Assembly: GCA_012976225.1 (NCBI GenBank)
Contig: JAAVVG010000005.1
Span: 1,042,223-1,106,222, forward strand
Direction: 5' to 3'
DNA: 64,000 nt
DNA from: Golubevia sp. BC0850
Lineage: Eukaryota > Basidiomycota > Exobasidiomycetes > Golubeviales > Golubeviaceae
The translations under genes were made by a program, and so were the position numbers. Within the stretch, counting starts at the first letter, position 1, and every line of letters starts with the position of its first letter. The notes beneath the pieces are model-generated. The model was not told the DNA's origin. It did not search any database and saw only the letters and a program-made list of their open reading frames with translations. Shown here one piece after another: positions 44,341-54,415 of this stretch.

Positions 44341-45624
44341 TCACCAAGGGATTTTGACAAATTTACCTTCCTCACTAAAGGGAGGATGGTCTCCAAATAG
44401 CTTTCCACTCTCTGCTCCAGCCGGAAGAGTTGCCAGATGAACAACAATGCCAGCTCCAGAAAAAAGACTACGATGTCCTGTAAACTTGTTGAAGGGAGTA
44501 GATACGTGCTGCAAGGAAGAATAAGCGGATAAGATTGTTTATCAGACTTCAAGTAGTCTTCCACATCTTGAATTGATTTACTGAAAGGGTTGCAATTTGG
44601 TACTCACCCCTGGGGAAGCAGCATTGACAATGATACCAGCTTTTGACAGATCGAGGTATCAGATCGAAAGGTCATCAGAGAAGATATCACAAATACGCGA
44701 CGAGACTAGATAAATTGCACGTTGGACGTGTATGATTACATCACTACTCACGAACCAAAGCAGGCAAATTTTTTGCTTGCATAACTGTAACCATGTCTAT
44801 TAGAAGAAAGCAAAGCGGTAGGTTGGTTCGTCAGCTATGTTGCCTAACGATGTTTGTATCAGATAGAACGGACTCACTCAAGGCAGCTTTTGAGGTGTTA
44901 TAAACCATGGCACCAGTTCTGGCTGGTTCTAGAGAAGATGCGAACGAAAGAGAACCTCTTTGTGAAGAGACTGCGAGGGTCAGACGTCAAAGCAACCCGT
45001 CTCGTGATTCTGTCAGTCAATTTGGACAAGTGAATCCACTTCGGTATCCTCGATGCTCTCCTACCACTCACCGTTAACCACTCTAGCTTTCCCACTCTCC
45101 TTTAACAGATCAATGACTCCATTAGTCAACTCCACGACCCCAGCAACGTTAGTTCTGAAAACCTCGACCATATCTTCCATACCGGTGTCTTCAGTCTTTA
45201 AAAACATTTCCACTTTATCCTTTTTTGAGACAGGAGTGGCAACACCGGCATTATTGATAAGGACATCGAGACGCGGGTAATTTAAACAGAGGTGAGAGAC
45301 TGCTGATGAAATGGAGTTAGCGGAAGAGATGTCCATCAGAAGAGTGTCGATTTGAACTTGGCTTTGAGGTTTAGCTGAGGAGTTGAGCGATTTGAGGTGG
45401 GTGGAAGCAGCTGAAAGAGCTTGCTCGTTCCGTCCCTGCATGCAGAAGAACGATCCCTATGTCAGGAAGATGTCTGAATTATTTGGACTACTTAAATTGC
45501 TTACCGATAAGATCACGACTCCAACTCCATAATTTCCAGTCGAGAGTTGTCTAGCGACCTCGAAGCCGATGGATTCGACGTTGGTCGAGCCTGTGATCAA
45601 AACAACTGAAAATGTCGGCTCCAT
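44341..45624 (-). CDS. Short-chain dehydrogenase/reductase
   Basis: NAD(P)-dependent oxidoreductase of unknown substrate. Minus-strand exons are 45505-45624, 45072-45435, 44878-44970, 44752-44796, 44608-44639 and 44341-44508, giving 273 residues, the classical SDR length. Seen in order: Rossmann glycine motif LITGSTNVESIGFEVA, LMDIS, LINNAG, the Ser region VSSQRGSLSFASS, the catalytic YNTSK, then IIVNAASPG and a C-terminal segment typical of fungal carbonyl-reductase-like SDRs. Exons 3 to 5 are only 93, 45 and 32 bases and were found by frame continuity. The start at 45624 directly precedes the Rossmann strand; an in-frame upstream ATG is less likely. Confidence 0.88.
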
Positions 45625-47301
45625 TGGCTTGACTGATGTTTTTGGAAAGTGGGTACTGGCTTCGGAATGTCTTGAAAAGATAAGATGAAGACAAAGGTAA
45701 ATGAGGGAAAGGCGAAAGGCAACTTTTTTCTCGCTTTTGGTGTTTTGAATACCTTTCCTCGGCTGAACCAAGAGGTGCATGGGACAATCAGCTGCGCATG
45801 TACATCCGAACAAGCTCCGAAACTTTCTGGTTCCACAATCTAAATTCCACGATGGTAAAGGTAGTTTAAATAGCGATTTTAGAGACTGTATACAAAATTT
45901 CACAAAAGAAAGGGGGATCGAGCGAAATTATCACCGCGAATGAGTTTGTTATTTCTCTTCCTATTCTCGAAGAAGAAACTCCGCTAAACTAGATCAGCCA
46001 AAAAGAGAAAACACAAGAGAACAGAATACATGTATCAATTTTCGAGGATTCCACCTTCAGATGAGTCCCAGCACTATATGATCTCTGTGGAGCGAGTTTC
46101 AGCGAAAGTAGATTTACGGGAAAGAACCTTCCTTTGGAGAGCTACTGTTCAAGCATTAACGTCACAAACAGTCTCGAGGCTTTCGATCCCCTCCTTGGTT
46201 TTCCCTCTACAACTCTACTCTTCCAAACGTTCTATCTTGATCTCAGCTCTCAACCATCTCATTCTATGCCCATTTCCTTCTTCGGCTGTTCTTGTCATTC
46301 TCTTCAAGAACAACTTCAACCTTGATGATGACGGACCCTCCCCTTCGGATATCGATTACTGTCCTTTCATACCATGTTCCTTCGACTGTTCAAATACGAA
46401 GAACTGATCAGTTCAATCTCTTGTCTGTAGTCTGGCATTCAGTTGATTCTTCTCTGACAGAACGGGCAAAGTACAAATCATATCACCACTTTGCTTTTTG
46501 TCTCCAACATCTACCGGACTTCTCCTTCTTCCCATCCTCTTAATGTAATTCAAAGTTCCTCTTTTCGTTTCCAGTCGGAAAGGTGCAAAGCCTAAGGTGT
46601 CTCGAAAAAGATAGGGGCCTGTGAAGAAAATCACGCTTAGATGAAAGGGTTGCTCAAAAAGTCCAATCGTTCCTCCTTCCTCTCTCCATCCAATCTTCTT
46701 TCAGATTTCTCAGCAGGTGGTAAGAAAAAGAATATCGTACTCGATGAGTCTCTGGTATAGTTTGGTTTCGTTCTTCGCTGAAACTCTTCGAAATTCGCTC
46801 TTACGTTTCTACTTCTCCTTCCAAAGTCAGTGAGTGGACCTCTCGGGTCAAGAGATCTGGTTTTCAAGAATTCTTTCGACCTGTTAGTTCTAATTCTCTC
46901 TGATTATAAGAGCCTTTCCAGGAAAGGATAGATAAATCAGCTCAAGAGCAGTGTTGCCATCAAGCTGTAAAACAAAACAAAACGTCAAGCTCCAACCCCT
47001 TCGACTATGAAGCAGAGGTTTTAGCTTCCTATTGATCCTCAACACTACTAATCCAGTCCTCATTCTAAAAGAGCGGGTCAGTTTGAACTTTGAGCTTCAT
47101 CTCCTATCTTCATTCGACGTTCACATTTTGGCTTCACGAGGAAAAAGGAAAAGGAAAGAAGGAGATGGAGAAACATTCCTGGTCTCTAAGATACATCAAA
47201 GTAGCAACAGTTAGTCTATCGACCTATAAACACAGAGCAAAAAGATTTTTCTTCCTGGTATCTGACTTACAACTAATGCCCCTACCCTCGAAAAAACCAG
47301 A
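45625..47301. other. Intergenic region
   Basis: Short open frames on both strands with no recognisable domain. A first exon of the hydrolase relic at 47302 may lie here but I could not identify it. Confidence 0.35.
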
Positions 47302-48615
47302 TTGTTGGAGCGATCCACTTTTTCCTAGGTCCTTTAGCTTTCCTCGCTTCTTTCTTCTCCCCTCCATTACCTTCTGTAATCACTAAAGAAGAGATAGAAA
47401 TTCACTCAAGGGATGCGAATAGAAAGATTAAGGTAAGCCAATCCTGCTCTCAGCTTGTGCTTCGCGAACCTAACACTCTCTCCAATCCCAGGCTCACATT
47501 TGCAAGCCTTCTCCCTCGGGAAAATCAGATCTAGAACTTCTACCTATACGTCTCAATTTCCATGGTTCAGGTTATATCATCCGATCTTTCGGAACAGATC
47601 AAGAAATTTGTTCCTCTTATCATCTCGACTTCAAATAATAGTCTTGGATTGTGATTATAGAAAATTCCCTTCACCTTTTCCAGAAGCTTATCATGATGCA
47701 TTAGAACTTTTAGAATGGGCAACAAAGGAGAGCGACAGATAGGAAGTAAAGAAATTAATTGTTGGAGGTAAATCTGCTGGAGGTGGTTTAGCTCTTTCGA
47801 TTTCCTCAACCGTTCCAGATTCTGAGATAGTCAAGGCGGTGGTCGTTCTTTATCCTCCGACTGATTTTAGAACAGTCCTGGGAGAAGGGAAAGTTTTACC
47901 AAGAGACGAACCAGCTCCTTCCAAGGAATACGACTCCGGAATGCCATTAACTCAAGGAATGGTAAAACTTTGTGACCAAGCTTATATTCTGGATTCAACT
48001 AATAGAGAAGATCCAAAATTGAGTGTCATACTTCGTAAAGCAGAAAATTTTCCAAAGAAAGCTTGGATCGCTATTGGAGAGGCTGATATTCTCTTTGTGA
48101 GTCTTTCTTTTGAAGGAGATGGATAGTAAAAGTTTTCTCTTCTCTAGTTTCGACTCTGATAACCTTATCCTCTTTTTCCTTTTGTTCTCTCTTTCGCCTC
48201 TTTCCCTATTCCTTTTTTTTCTCTTTGTCATCGCTCTCCTTGTTCCCCTTCTTTCAACCCCTGTTCTATCTTTCCACTTCTCTTCTTTCCCCGCTCTGGG
48301 ATCAATCGATCAAACGTCCCATAGTATTCTCTGTAGTCATCCGTTTAAATCGCCACCAAGTGTCTTCGTTGAACTGGAGGCACACGTTTCCAGGTTTCCC
48401 TTGTGCTTGAAATCTGATTTGAGTCTGAATTGAACTGTGTGATTTTTCAGGAACCCACTCTGCCCACCTTTTGTTTTGGATGATCTCACTCCTCTAGAAA
48501 AAGATGAAGACTTGAAAGAACGATCGATGGTTCTCGACTCGAGAGAGATTTGGAAAGTTGTTTTATTGTTCCTTATCGACTTATCCACCATCGACCACCA
48601 GCCATTCAATCTATA
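47302..48615 (+). pseudogene. Alpha/beta hydrolase (esterase/lipase type), disrupted
   Basis: Exon a (47302-47432) encodes a hydrophobic segment (FFLGPLAFLASFF) and a linker; exon b starts at 47492 with the oxyanion motif RLNFHGSGYIIRSFGT. The frame breaks near 47635 (TAA TAG) and resumes at VLDCDYRKFPSPFPEAY. A TAG at 47740 then stands just before VKKLIVGGKSAGGG, which holds the nucleophile Ser. GEADILF precedes a donor at 48098. A later segment has the likely His region (near 48395), and the last exon ends with HQPFNL near 48615. Two independent lesions make it a probable pseudogene; sequencing error is the alternative. Confidence 0.65.
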
Positions 48616-48738
48616 AGACTCTCTCTCCCTTTTCAGCCAAATCCATAATTTGAAGAGCTCAAAATCTACTTACAAACCGGAGTGTAGCAGAAAGCATCAA
48701 GACGAGAGACTTAGAAGCAAGCAGTTAGCAGGGCTCTG

Positions 48739-51700
48739 ATGCTTTCAAACCATCATGCTCAGGCTGCCAACTCCTCAGCAACCACGGTCAAGCTACTCAT
48801 TGAAGAACGAAGGATTCCTGTAGAGCTCAAGAATGGTTTGAAAGAGATTGCTAGATGGAGTCTGAGAGGAGAGATTCAGACTCGTGAGGAAGGAGAGGCA
48901 GCGGGAGATGGTGGAGAGGGAGAAGGAGTGGAGCAAGCTTGGAGATTAGAGTGAGTACAAAGTAGGAGTCCAACGTACTGCTACACTGAAAGAACGGGCT
49001 CTTTACTTTTAGTCGACCTGGTAGGAGAGAAGGCAGAGGGAAGTAAGGCAAGATCTCATTCGAGGAAGCCTATCAATCATCAGCCTCGTTAGGAGGTCTC
49101 GTCACTTGATACCGTTCTGCAACGACGGAAATGAGTTGGAGATCTCTCAAAATCTGAAGAGCTGTCAATCAGATGAGAAGGAAGACGGAGAAATGAGGAG
49201 GAGAAGTGAGGGGAATGGGAGAGAAGCTCACTTGGACAGCTTAGACCAAGCGAGAGATCGAGTATGTGCCATCGAACTCGTTTATAGTGATATCAAGCCG
49301 TGTCGAGCTAAGAAGAAGGATCTCAATCTGTAGACAAGAGAAGTCGTAAGTAAACGATCGAGAGATGGTGGCGGGTGGAATGAGATTTACGCTCTCTCCT
49401 CTCCAACCCTCTTGATTAAGACGTGCATCTCGTTCTGCATGCTATCGATCCTTGGAGCACTTCTTCCTGCGAGAATAGTCGGCGTAAACTGAGGTCTAGT
49501 GGCTTTTGACTGCTGCTTATGATTTCATTCTTCAACCTCTCTTAACTCCCTTTCAGATTCGTTCAAGACTCGTCCTTGCCTCCTGGATCTCTTCAAATCT
49601 CAACAATTACCTCTTCATTGACAACTTTGAATATCAAGATCAACTATACTACTCCCATTTCAGCTTTCAGAAGTCTGGGTCATGTCCTTTCAGTTTCCAA
49701 TTCTCCACCTCTAGATTCAAATCTTTCGATTGATTTGAACAAAGCAACTTCGCTTCTCAACAGAAGGGAGGATCCACAATTTGAGACCATAGGAACTATG
49801 ATCGATTGCTCAAGAAACGGGGTTTTGAAGAAAGAGAGCGTGTTCTTTCTTTGTAGGATGTTGAGTTTGATGGGATACAATATGATGTGAGTTCTTCGTT
49901 GCTTTTTCAAGGTCGAATTGAGGGATGGAATTGGCTACGAAGGGCCAAATGGTATGAATGCTCATTCCTTCTGTTTTTCTCCTTTCCCCTTCCTCTTCTT
50001 TTTCTCACTCATTCTCTCGCTCTGGCAGTCAACTGTACACAGAAGACACGTATGAGATTGAGGGCGAACCTTTCTTCGGTTATCTCAGAGGTCCTTATAC
50101 TCATCAAGAGTTGAACGAAATCGATCAATATGCTTTCGATCTTGGGATTGAAGCTGTCCCTTGCAGTCAGTCAGAAGAAGCTAATTTTCAACGGTTCTCT
50201 CTCCTTTCACTAATTTGTCTCCTTCTTCTCATCTTCTCCTCCAGTTCAAACTCTCGGACATTTAGGACAAGTTCTACAGTGGCCCCGATTCCTTCTCCTC
50301 CGAGATACAACAGAAGTTCTACTATCTGAACTCTCAGAAACTTATTCTCTCTTAACGAAGATGATTACCACAGCAACTTCCTCCTTCAGATCCAAACGAA
50401 TCCACCTAGGAATGGATGAAACTCATGGTTTAGGTCAAGGTAGATTTCATCAGTTGAATGGCTATAAGAATCCAACTCAAATCTTCGTTCAACATTTACA
50501 AAAGGTCAACCAAATCTGTCAAGGATTAGAATTAAAGCCTATGATTTGGAGTGACATGTTATTCTGTCTGCCAATTGGGAACAATAGTTTGAATGGTTAT
50601 TACGATGGTAACAATGGTGTAGGAGAAGTGGAAGGGATTCCTGAGAACGTCGAATTGGTTTATTGGGACTACTATCATACCAGCGTGGAAAGTTATGAGA
50701 GGAGAATCGAGAATCATTGGGAGTTGGGGAGGAAATCTCCTTGGATGGCAGCTGGAAGTTGGACTTGGTCTAGATTCTGGACTGCTCTTCCTTTCACTTT
50801 CGCTACTTGTAGAGCTAGCTTGAACGCCAGTAAGAAGAAAGAGAGCGGTGTGAAGTAAGTACGATTTGGAGAGGAAGGTTTCAAAAGTTGATGAACTTGA
50901 TCCAACTCTCTTCCCCTCTTCTAACAGGCACGTCTTCCTGACTATCTGGGGAGACGAAGGAAATGAAGTCGATCTCTATTCTTCTTTACCGGCTTGGTCC
51001 TACTACGCTGAACATTGCTACACTCAAGATCAAGAGGTTAATGTTCCATTACTACGCTCCAAATTTTCAGGATGCGTTTCAGCAGATTTCGATGCTTTTG
51101 TTCTTGCATCTAGATTGGATGATGTCTCTTCTTCAAATCAATCAATCGACGATAAGATTCACTTTGCTCCAAATACCTCGAAATGGTTGTTATGGGAAGA
51201 TCCAATTTTGGGTTTCGTCTCTCCTTCAACTGAGCTTTCCGGAATCGATCTAGCTTCTCATTACTCTTCTCTGGCTATCCATCTAAGGAAGTATCTGTCG
51301 CTGAAATCAATCAAGAGCTTAGTTGACGAGACTTTACCTGAAAAGTCTCTGGTTGACTTACCTTTTAATTCTAGGTTAAGATTCCCTCTACTGTTGGCTG
51401 AAGTTTTGAAATTGAAGGCTGGATTGAGGAGAGAATTACATGATGCTTATAGAAGGAGGGATTGGAACAGGTTAGATCAGCTGGGCGGAAGAAGTGAGAG
51501 AAGTAGATTAAGTCTCTTGAGGAAAAGAGTGTTGAAGCTTTCGAATTACCATAGAGAAATGGTGAGTCCTTTAGAGAATTGGAGGTCTTTCTCCTCAGCC
51601 CAAACCTAAACTTCTTCTGACTCAGTCCCTCTCTTTCTTCCGTACCACTCATCTCAATTGAAATCAGTGGATGAGCATGTACAAGCCTTTCGGATTCGAA

Positions 51701-52081
51701 ACTCTAGATCTGAGATACGGAGGACTCCAATCACGTCTTCAAACACTTCATGCCAGAGTCTCATTGTTCTTAGACCACATTCTTTCAGGTGGAACTTTAG
51801 GGGTCTCTTCAAACTCTTCACTTTCTTCAACAATCTCAGGTCTTTCACTTCAAACCCAAGCTTCAAGCTCTTCAGACAGGTTGACTGAAACTCTTGCCAA
51901 AGCTTTTGCTTCAGGCGTGATGCTCAATCCTGGAATCACTTCTGAAGGTGAAGAAGGAGAGGAGGTTGAAGAGCAAGAAGTTACCGAAATACCCGAATTA
52001 GAGGTTGAGTTACAGCTGGTTTACGGAAGTGGGGATCAATTGTTGGATTATCATCGGGTTTCTAGACCGACTTATGTTTGA
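48739..52081 (+). CDS. GH20 beta-N-acetylhexosaminidase, hexosaminidase D type
   Basis: Predicted to cleave terminal GlcNAc or GalNAc residues. Exons 48739-48950, 49557-49886, 50029-50165, 50245-50854, 50928-51561 and 51668-52081 give 778 residues. The TIM-barrel signature is clear: LYTEDTYEIEGEPFFGYLRG, IQTLGHLGQVLQW, then LGMDETHGLGQGRF with the catalytic Asp-Glu pair (near 50410), MIWSDMLF, ELVYWDYYHT and MAAGSWTWSRFW. There is no signal peptide, in line with the intracellular HexD branch. Intron 1 is 606 bases; the join at 48950/49557 is supported by phase and by the resulting FVQDSSLPPGS. The C-terminal helical domain is typical of HexD. Confidence 0.88.
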
Positions 52082-53600
52082 AGAAGTTTTTGATCTTGGT
52101 GTTGGGTACATAAGGGGTTGGTTAGAGAGAGGTCTTCTGTCTCATTGTCATCTTTCAAAGTCATTGTTCACGCATCTCATTTCTTCTCAGAGCTTTTGTC
52201 ATGTTCTCGCTCTCACTTCTGTTGCTCATAGATCTGGTTTGATAGATACTCTTCTCTGTTCCACAATTCTCAAGGTCTCATTCCAGTTCCGTTCCTTCAT
52301 TGGTTTTGTGATTTGTGCAACGAAGCAAAGTAAAAGTAGAGTGAAAGAGGGCAAAAACAAAATGTAGAGTGAGAATAGTGAGAGAGTAAGATGAGGGTAG
52401 GATGAAGCCACGAGGATTGAGAGCAGACTGAAAGTTAAGAGCTTAAGACAAGAGAGTAAAGGCTCTAGAATGAGAGGTACAAGTGCGGAAAGATTGAAGA
52501 GAACCTAAAATCGGTTGGTGAGAGTGTAGACTTCTTCATTTGAACAAGGCCAGAGTCTACCATTGGGAAGGATAAAAGTCAACAGGTTGAGTTTCAGATT
52601 GATGTTTGACAGTGTTTGTTTAGAATTCAGAGTTTGAGGGCTTAGAAGTCTGAAGAACAATGAGTTTTGGAAAACGAGGGTGACAAGAAAAAGCATTGTG
52701 GCTTTGGATTGAAAGTTTGAGCGAAGATTGAAAAATAATGGGGATGTGAAAGGGAATATAAAAGGAGGGATGAAAGATAAATGAGACTGAAAAGTGGAAG
52801 GTTTGAGTTGAATTTGAAGGATCTGAATTGGAATCTGAGGACAAGTTGATGATGGATTAGGTTCTGTACTTTCCTTCTTTCTTCTTCTCAAATCCTATGT
52901 TGATGAATCCTGTAACTTTCTGAGTCATCTGTGATTCCTCTGTCTGATCTACCAGAGTTCTTTTAGCTTTGAGGATTCTTCTGGATCTGGCATCTTGAAT
53001 TAATCAAAGTTTGAGAGTTGACAAATAAGTGATTTCAGCATGTTAGCTTTTTACCGCAGAATAAATGTTTCTCAGTGTTGAAAAGATGAAGTTAAGAGAT
53101 TTGACTTTGAGATCCTCTTCTATTCCAGGATGTTTTAAATCGGTTGCTGACGAACCAGAGAGACTCAACTTTGAGAGCAAGATGCTGGGGAACTAAGCAG
53201 AGTGCTAGCCAGGGATCATCCCAGTCTTTCCCCTTGCTTTGGCATTTGATAACTGTTGAAGGTTGGGATCGTCATTCTATTTGTTGCTAGAGCTCTTTTG
53301 GCTGCAAATTTGTTTGAAAGGAAAGGGTTTATGAATAGGATAGTTTGGCAAGTAAAAGTTGAGGAAAGGATGATTGAACAGGGGAAAAACAAGAAAGGAG
53401 AAATAGAAAATAGGGTGAATAAAAAATGTCGAGCTCTTTTGGCTGAGGACTTGATTGAAAGCAAACCGTTTCTGATGGTGAAAGCGATTTTTTTTTATTT
53501 TTTTTTTTGATCCGAAGAGCAAAGCAAAGCAAGTGTGGGACTCCGGTGCCTTCGAGCTGACTGAATGATTAATTTGGCGCAGCTGAATATCCGACAGTTT
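52082..53600. other. Gene-poor region with SINE-like fragment
   Basis: AT-rich, with low-complexity open frames only. Near 53489-53512 a long T run with one A is followed by GATCCGAAGAGCAAAGC and CAAGTGTGGGACTCCGGTGC (to about 53552). A similar unit lies at 62088-62124 and a weaker one near 62500. Confidence 0.35.
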
Positions 53601-53697
53601 GGGCTGATAACTCAGGGGTAGAGTGCTCGCTTAGCATCTAGTCTATTGGACCTGAAGTGTATGCGTGAAGTCCGGGGTTCAATTCCCTGTTAGTCCA
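53601..53697 (+). tRNA. tRNA-Ala (AGC) with a 25-base intron
   Basis: Acceptor stem 53601-53607 pairs with 53690-53696, including G3-U70, the alanine identity pair. D stem ACTC/GAGT, T stem CGGGG/CCCTG with loop TTCAATT, and a five-base variable loop AAGTC are all present. The anticodon AGC is at 53633-53635 and an intron follows position 37 (about 53637-53661). The anticodon stem CTCGC/GCGTG has one T-T mismatch. No 3' CCA is encoded, as expected. Downstream is GTTTTTGC, a Pol III terminator. Confidence 0.85.
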
Positions 53698-53991
53698 CTG
53701 TTTTTGCTTCACTCCTCCCTGCATCAGTCATAAAGCTGATGTTCATTTTCTTCTTATTTTACCGGCTCCAATCGATTTTATTCAAAGCTTGTGAATGTTT
53801 AATCTTTGTGGAGGACGGCCAAAGCAGGACCCTCGCTCAAAAAGGGGGGGAGGGGGTGTACTTGAAGACAGCTAGCTCAGTTGCCCTATTTAACTTCCAA
53901 AAGATTGACGTAATCCTCAAGCAAGAATCTGCAAGTAGTGTTGAGAATACAGTTAGACAGGGTGGGTCAGACCAGTCTGTGAGGACCACCG

Positions 53992-54381
53992 TGTAACGGG
54001 GTTAACTAGTAGAAGATAGGTAGAGTGCTAAGTAGGTAGACTTGAGACTTGACAAAGGCTGAGGGCAGTTGGGAATCAGCGTTGGGAACTTGGTGGCAAA
54101 GGCTAAGGGTGGAGTGGCAAAGACTTGAGGTTGAGACTTGACTTAGGGGACTAAGGAACTTGAGCAGGTAGAAAGGACGTAGGAATTCAATATCAGATGA
54201 GGAACTATCTAAGTACAATTGGGGAGTGCTTTATATATGTTTGAGAGGGTTAAGAACAAAGGGATTTAGGAACAAAGGTTGGAACAATGTAGCACAGGAA
54301 CAGGGCCAGGGAACAAGGGACAAAGAGACATGGAGACAAAAGAAAGAACAAAGGGGTCAAGGGTACCAAGGATCTGTGACA
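53992..54381 (-). repeat. 3' LTR of the chromovirus
   Basis: 390 bases, begins TGTAACGGGG and ends CTGTGACA on the plus strand. It is flanked on the left by the target duplication CACCG. Confidence 0.93.
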
Positions 54382-54385
54382 GAAG

Positions 54386-54396
54386 CCCCCTTTTTT
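54386..54396 (-). other. Polypurine tract of the chromovirus
   Basis: AAAAAAGGGGG when read on the minus strand (plus-strand second-strand primer site of the element), five bases from the 3' LTR. Confidence 0.8.
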
Positions 54397-54415
54397 AGAT
54401 CGACACCTGACGATC

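Noticed and set aside
52505-52891. 128-codon minus-strand open frame
   Set aside because: Low-complexity Phe/Leu/Pro/Ser composition, no domain, no splice context; typical of AT-rich noncoding DNA.
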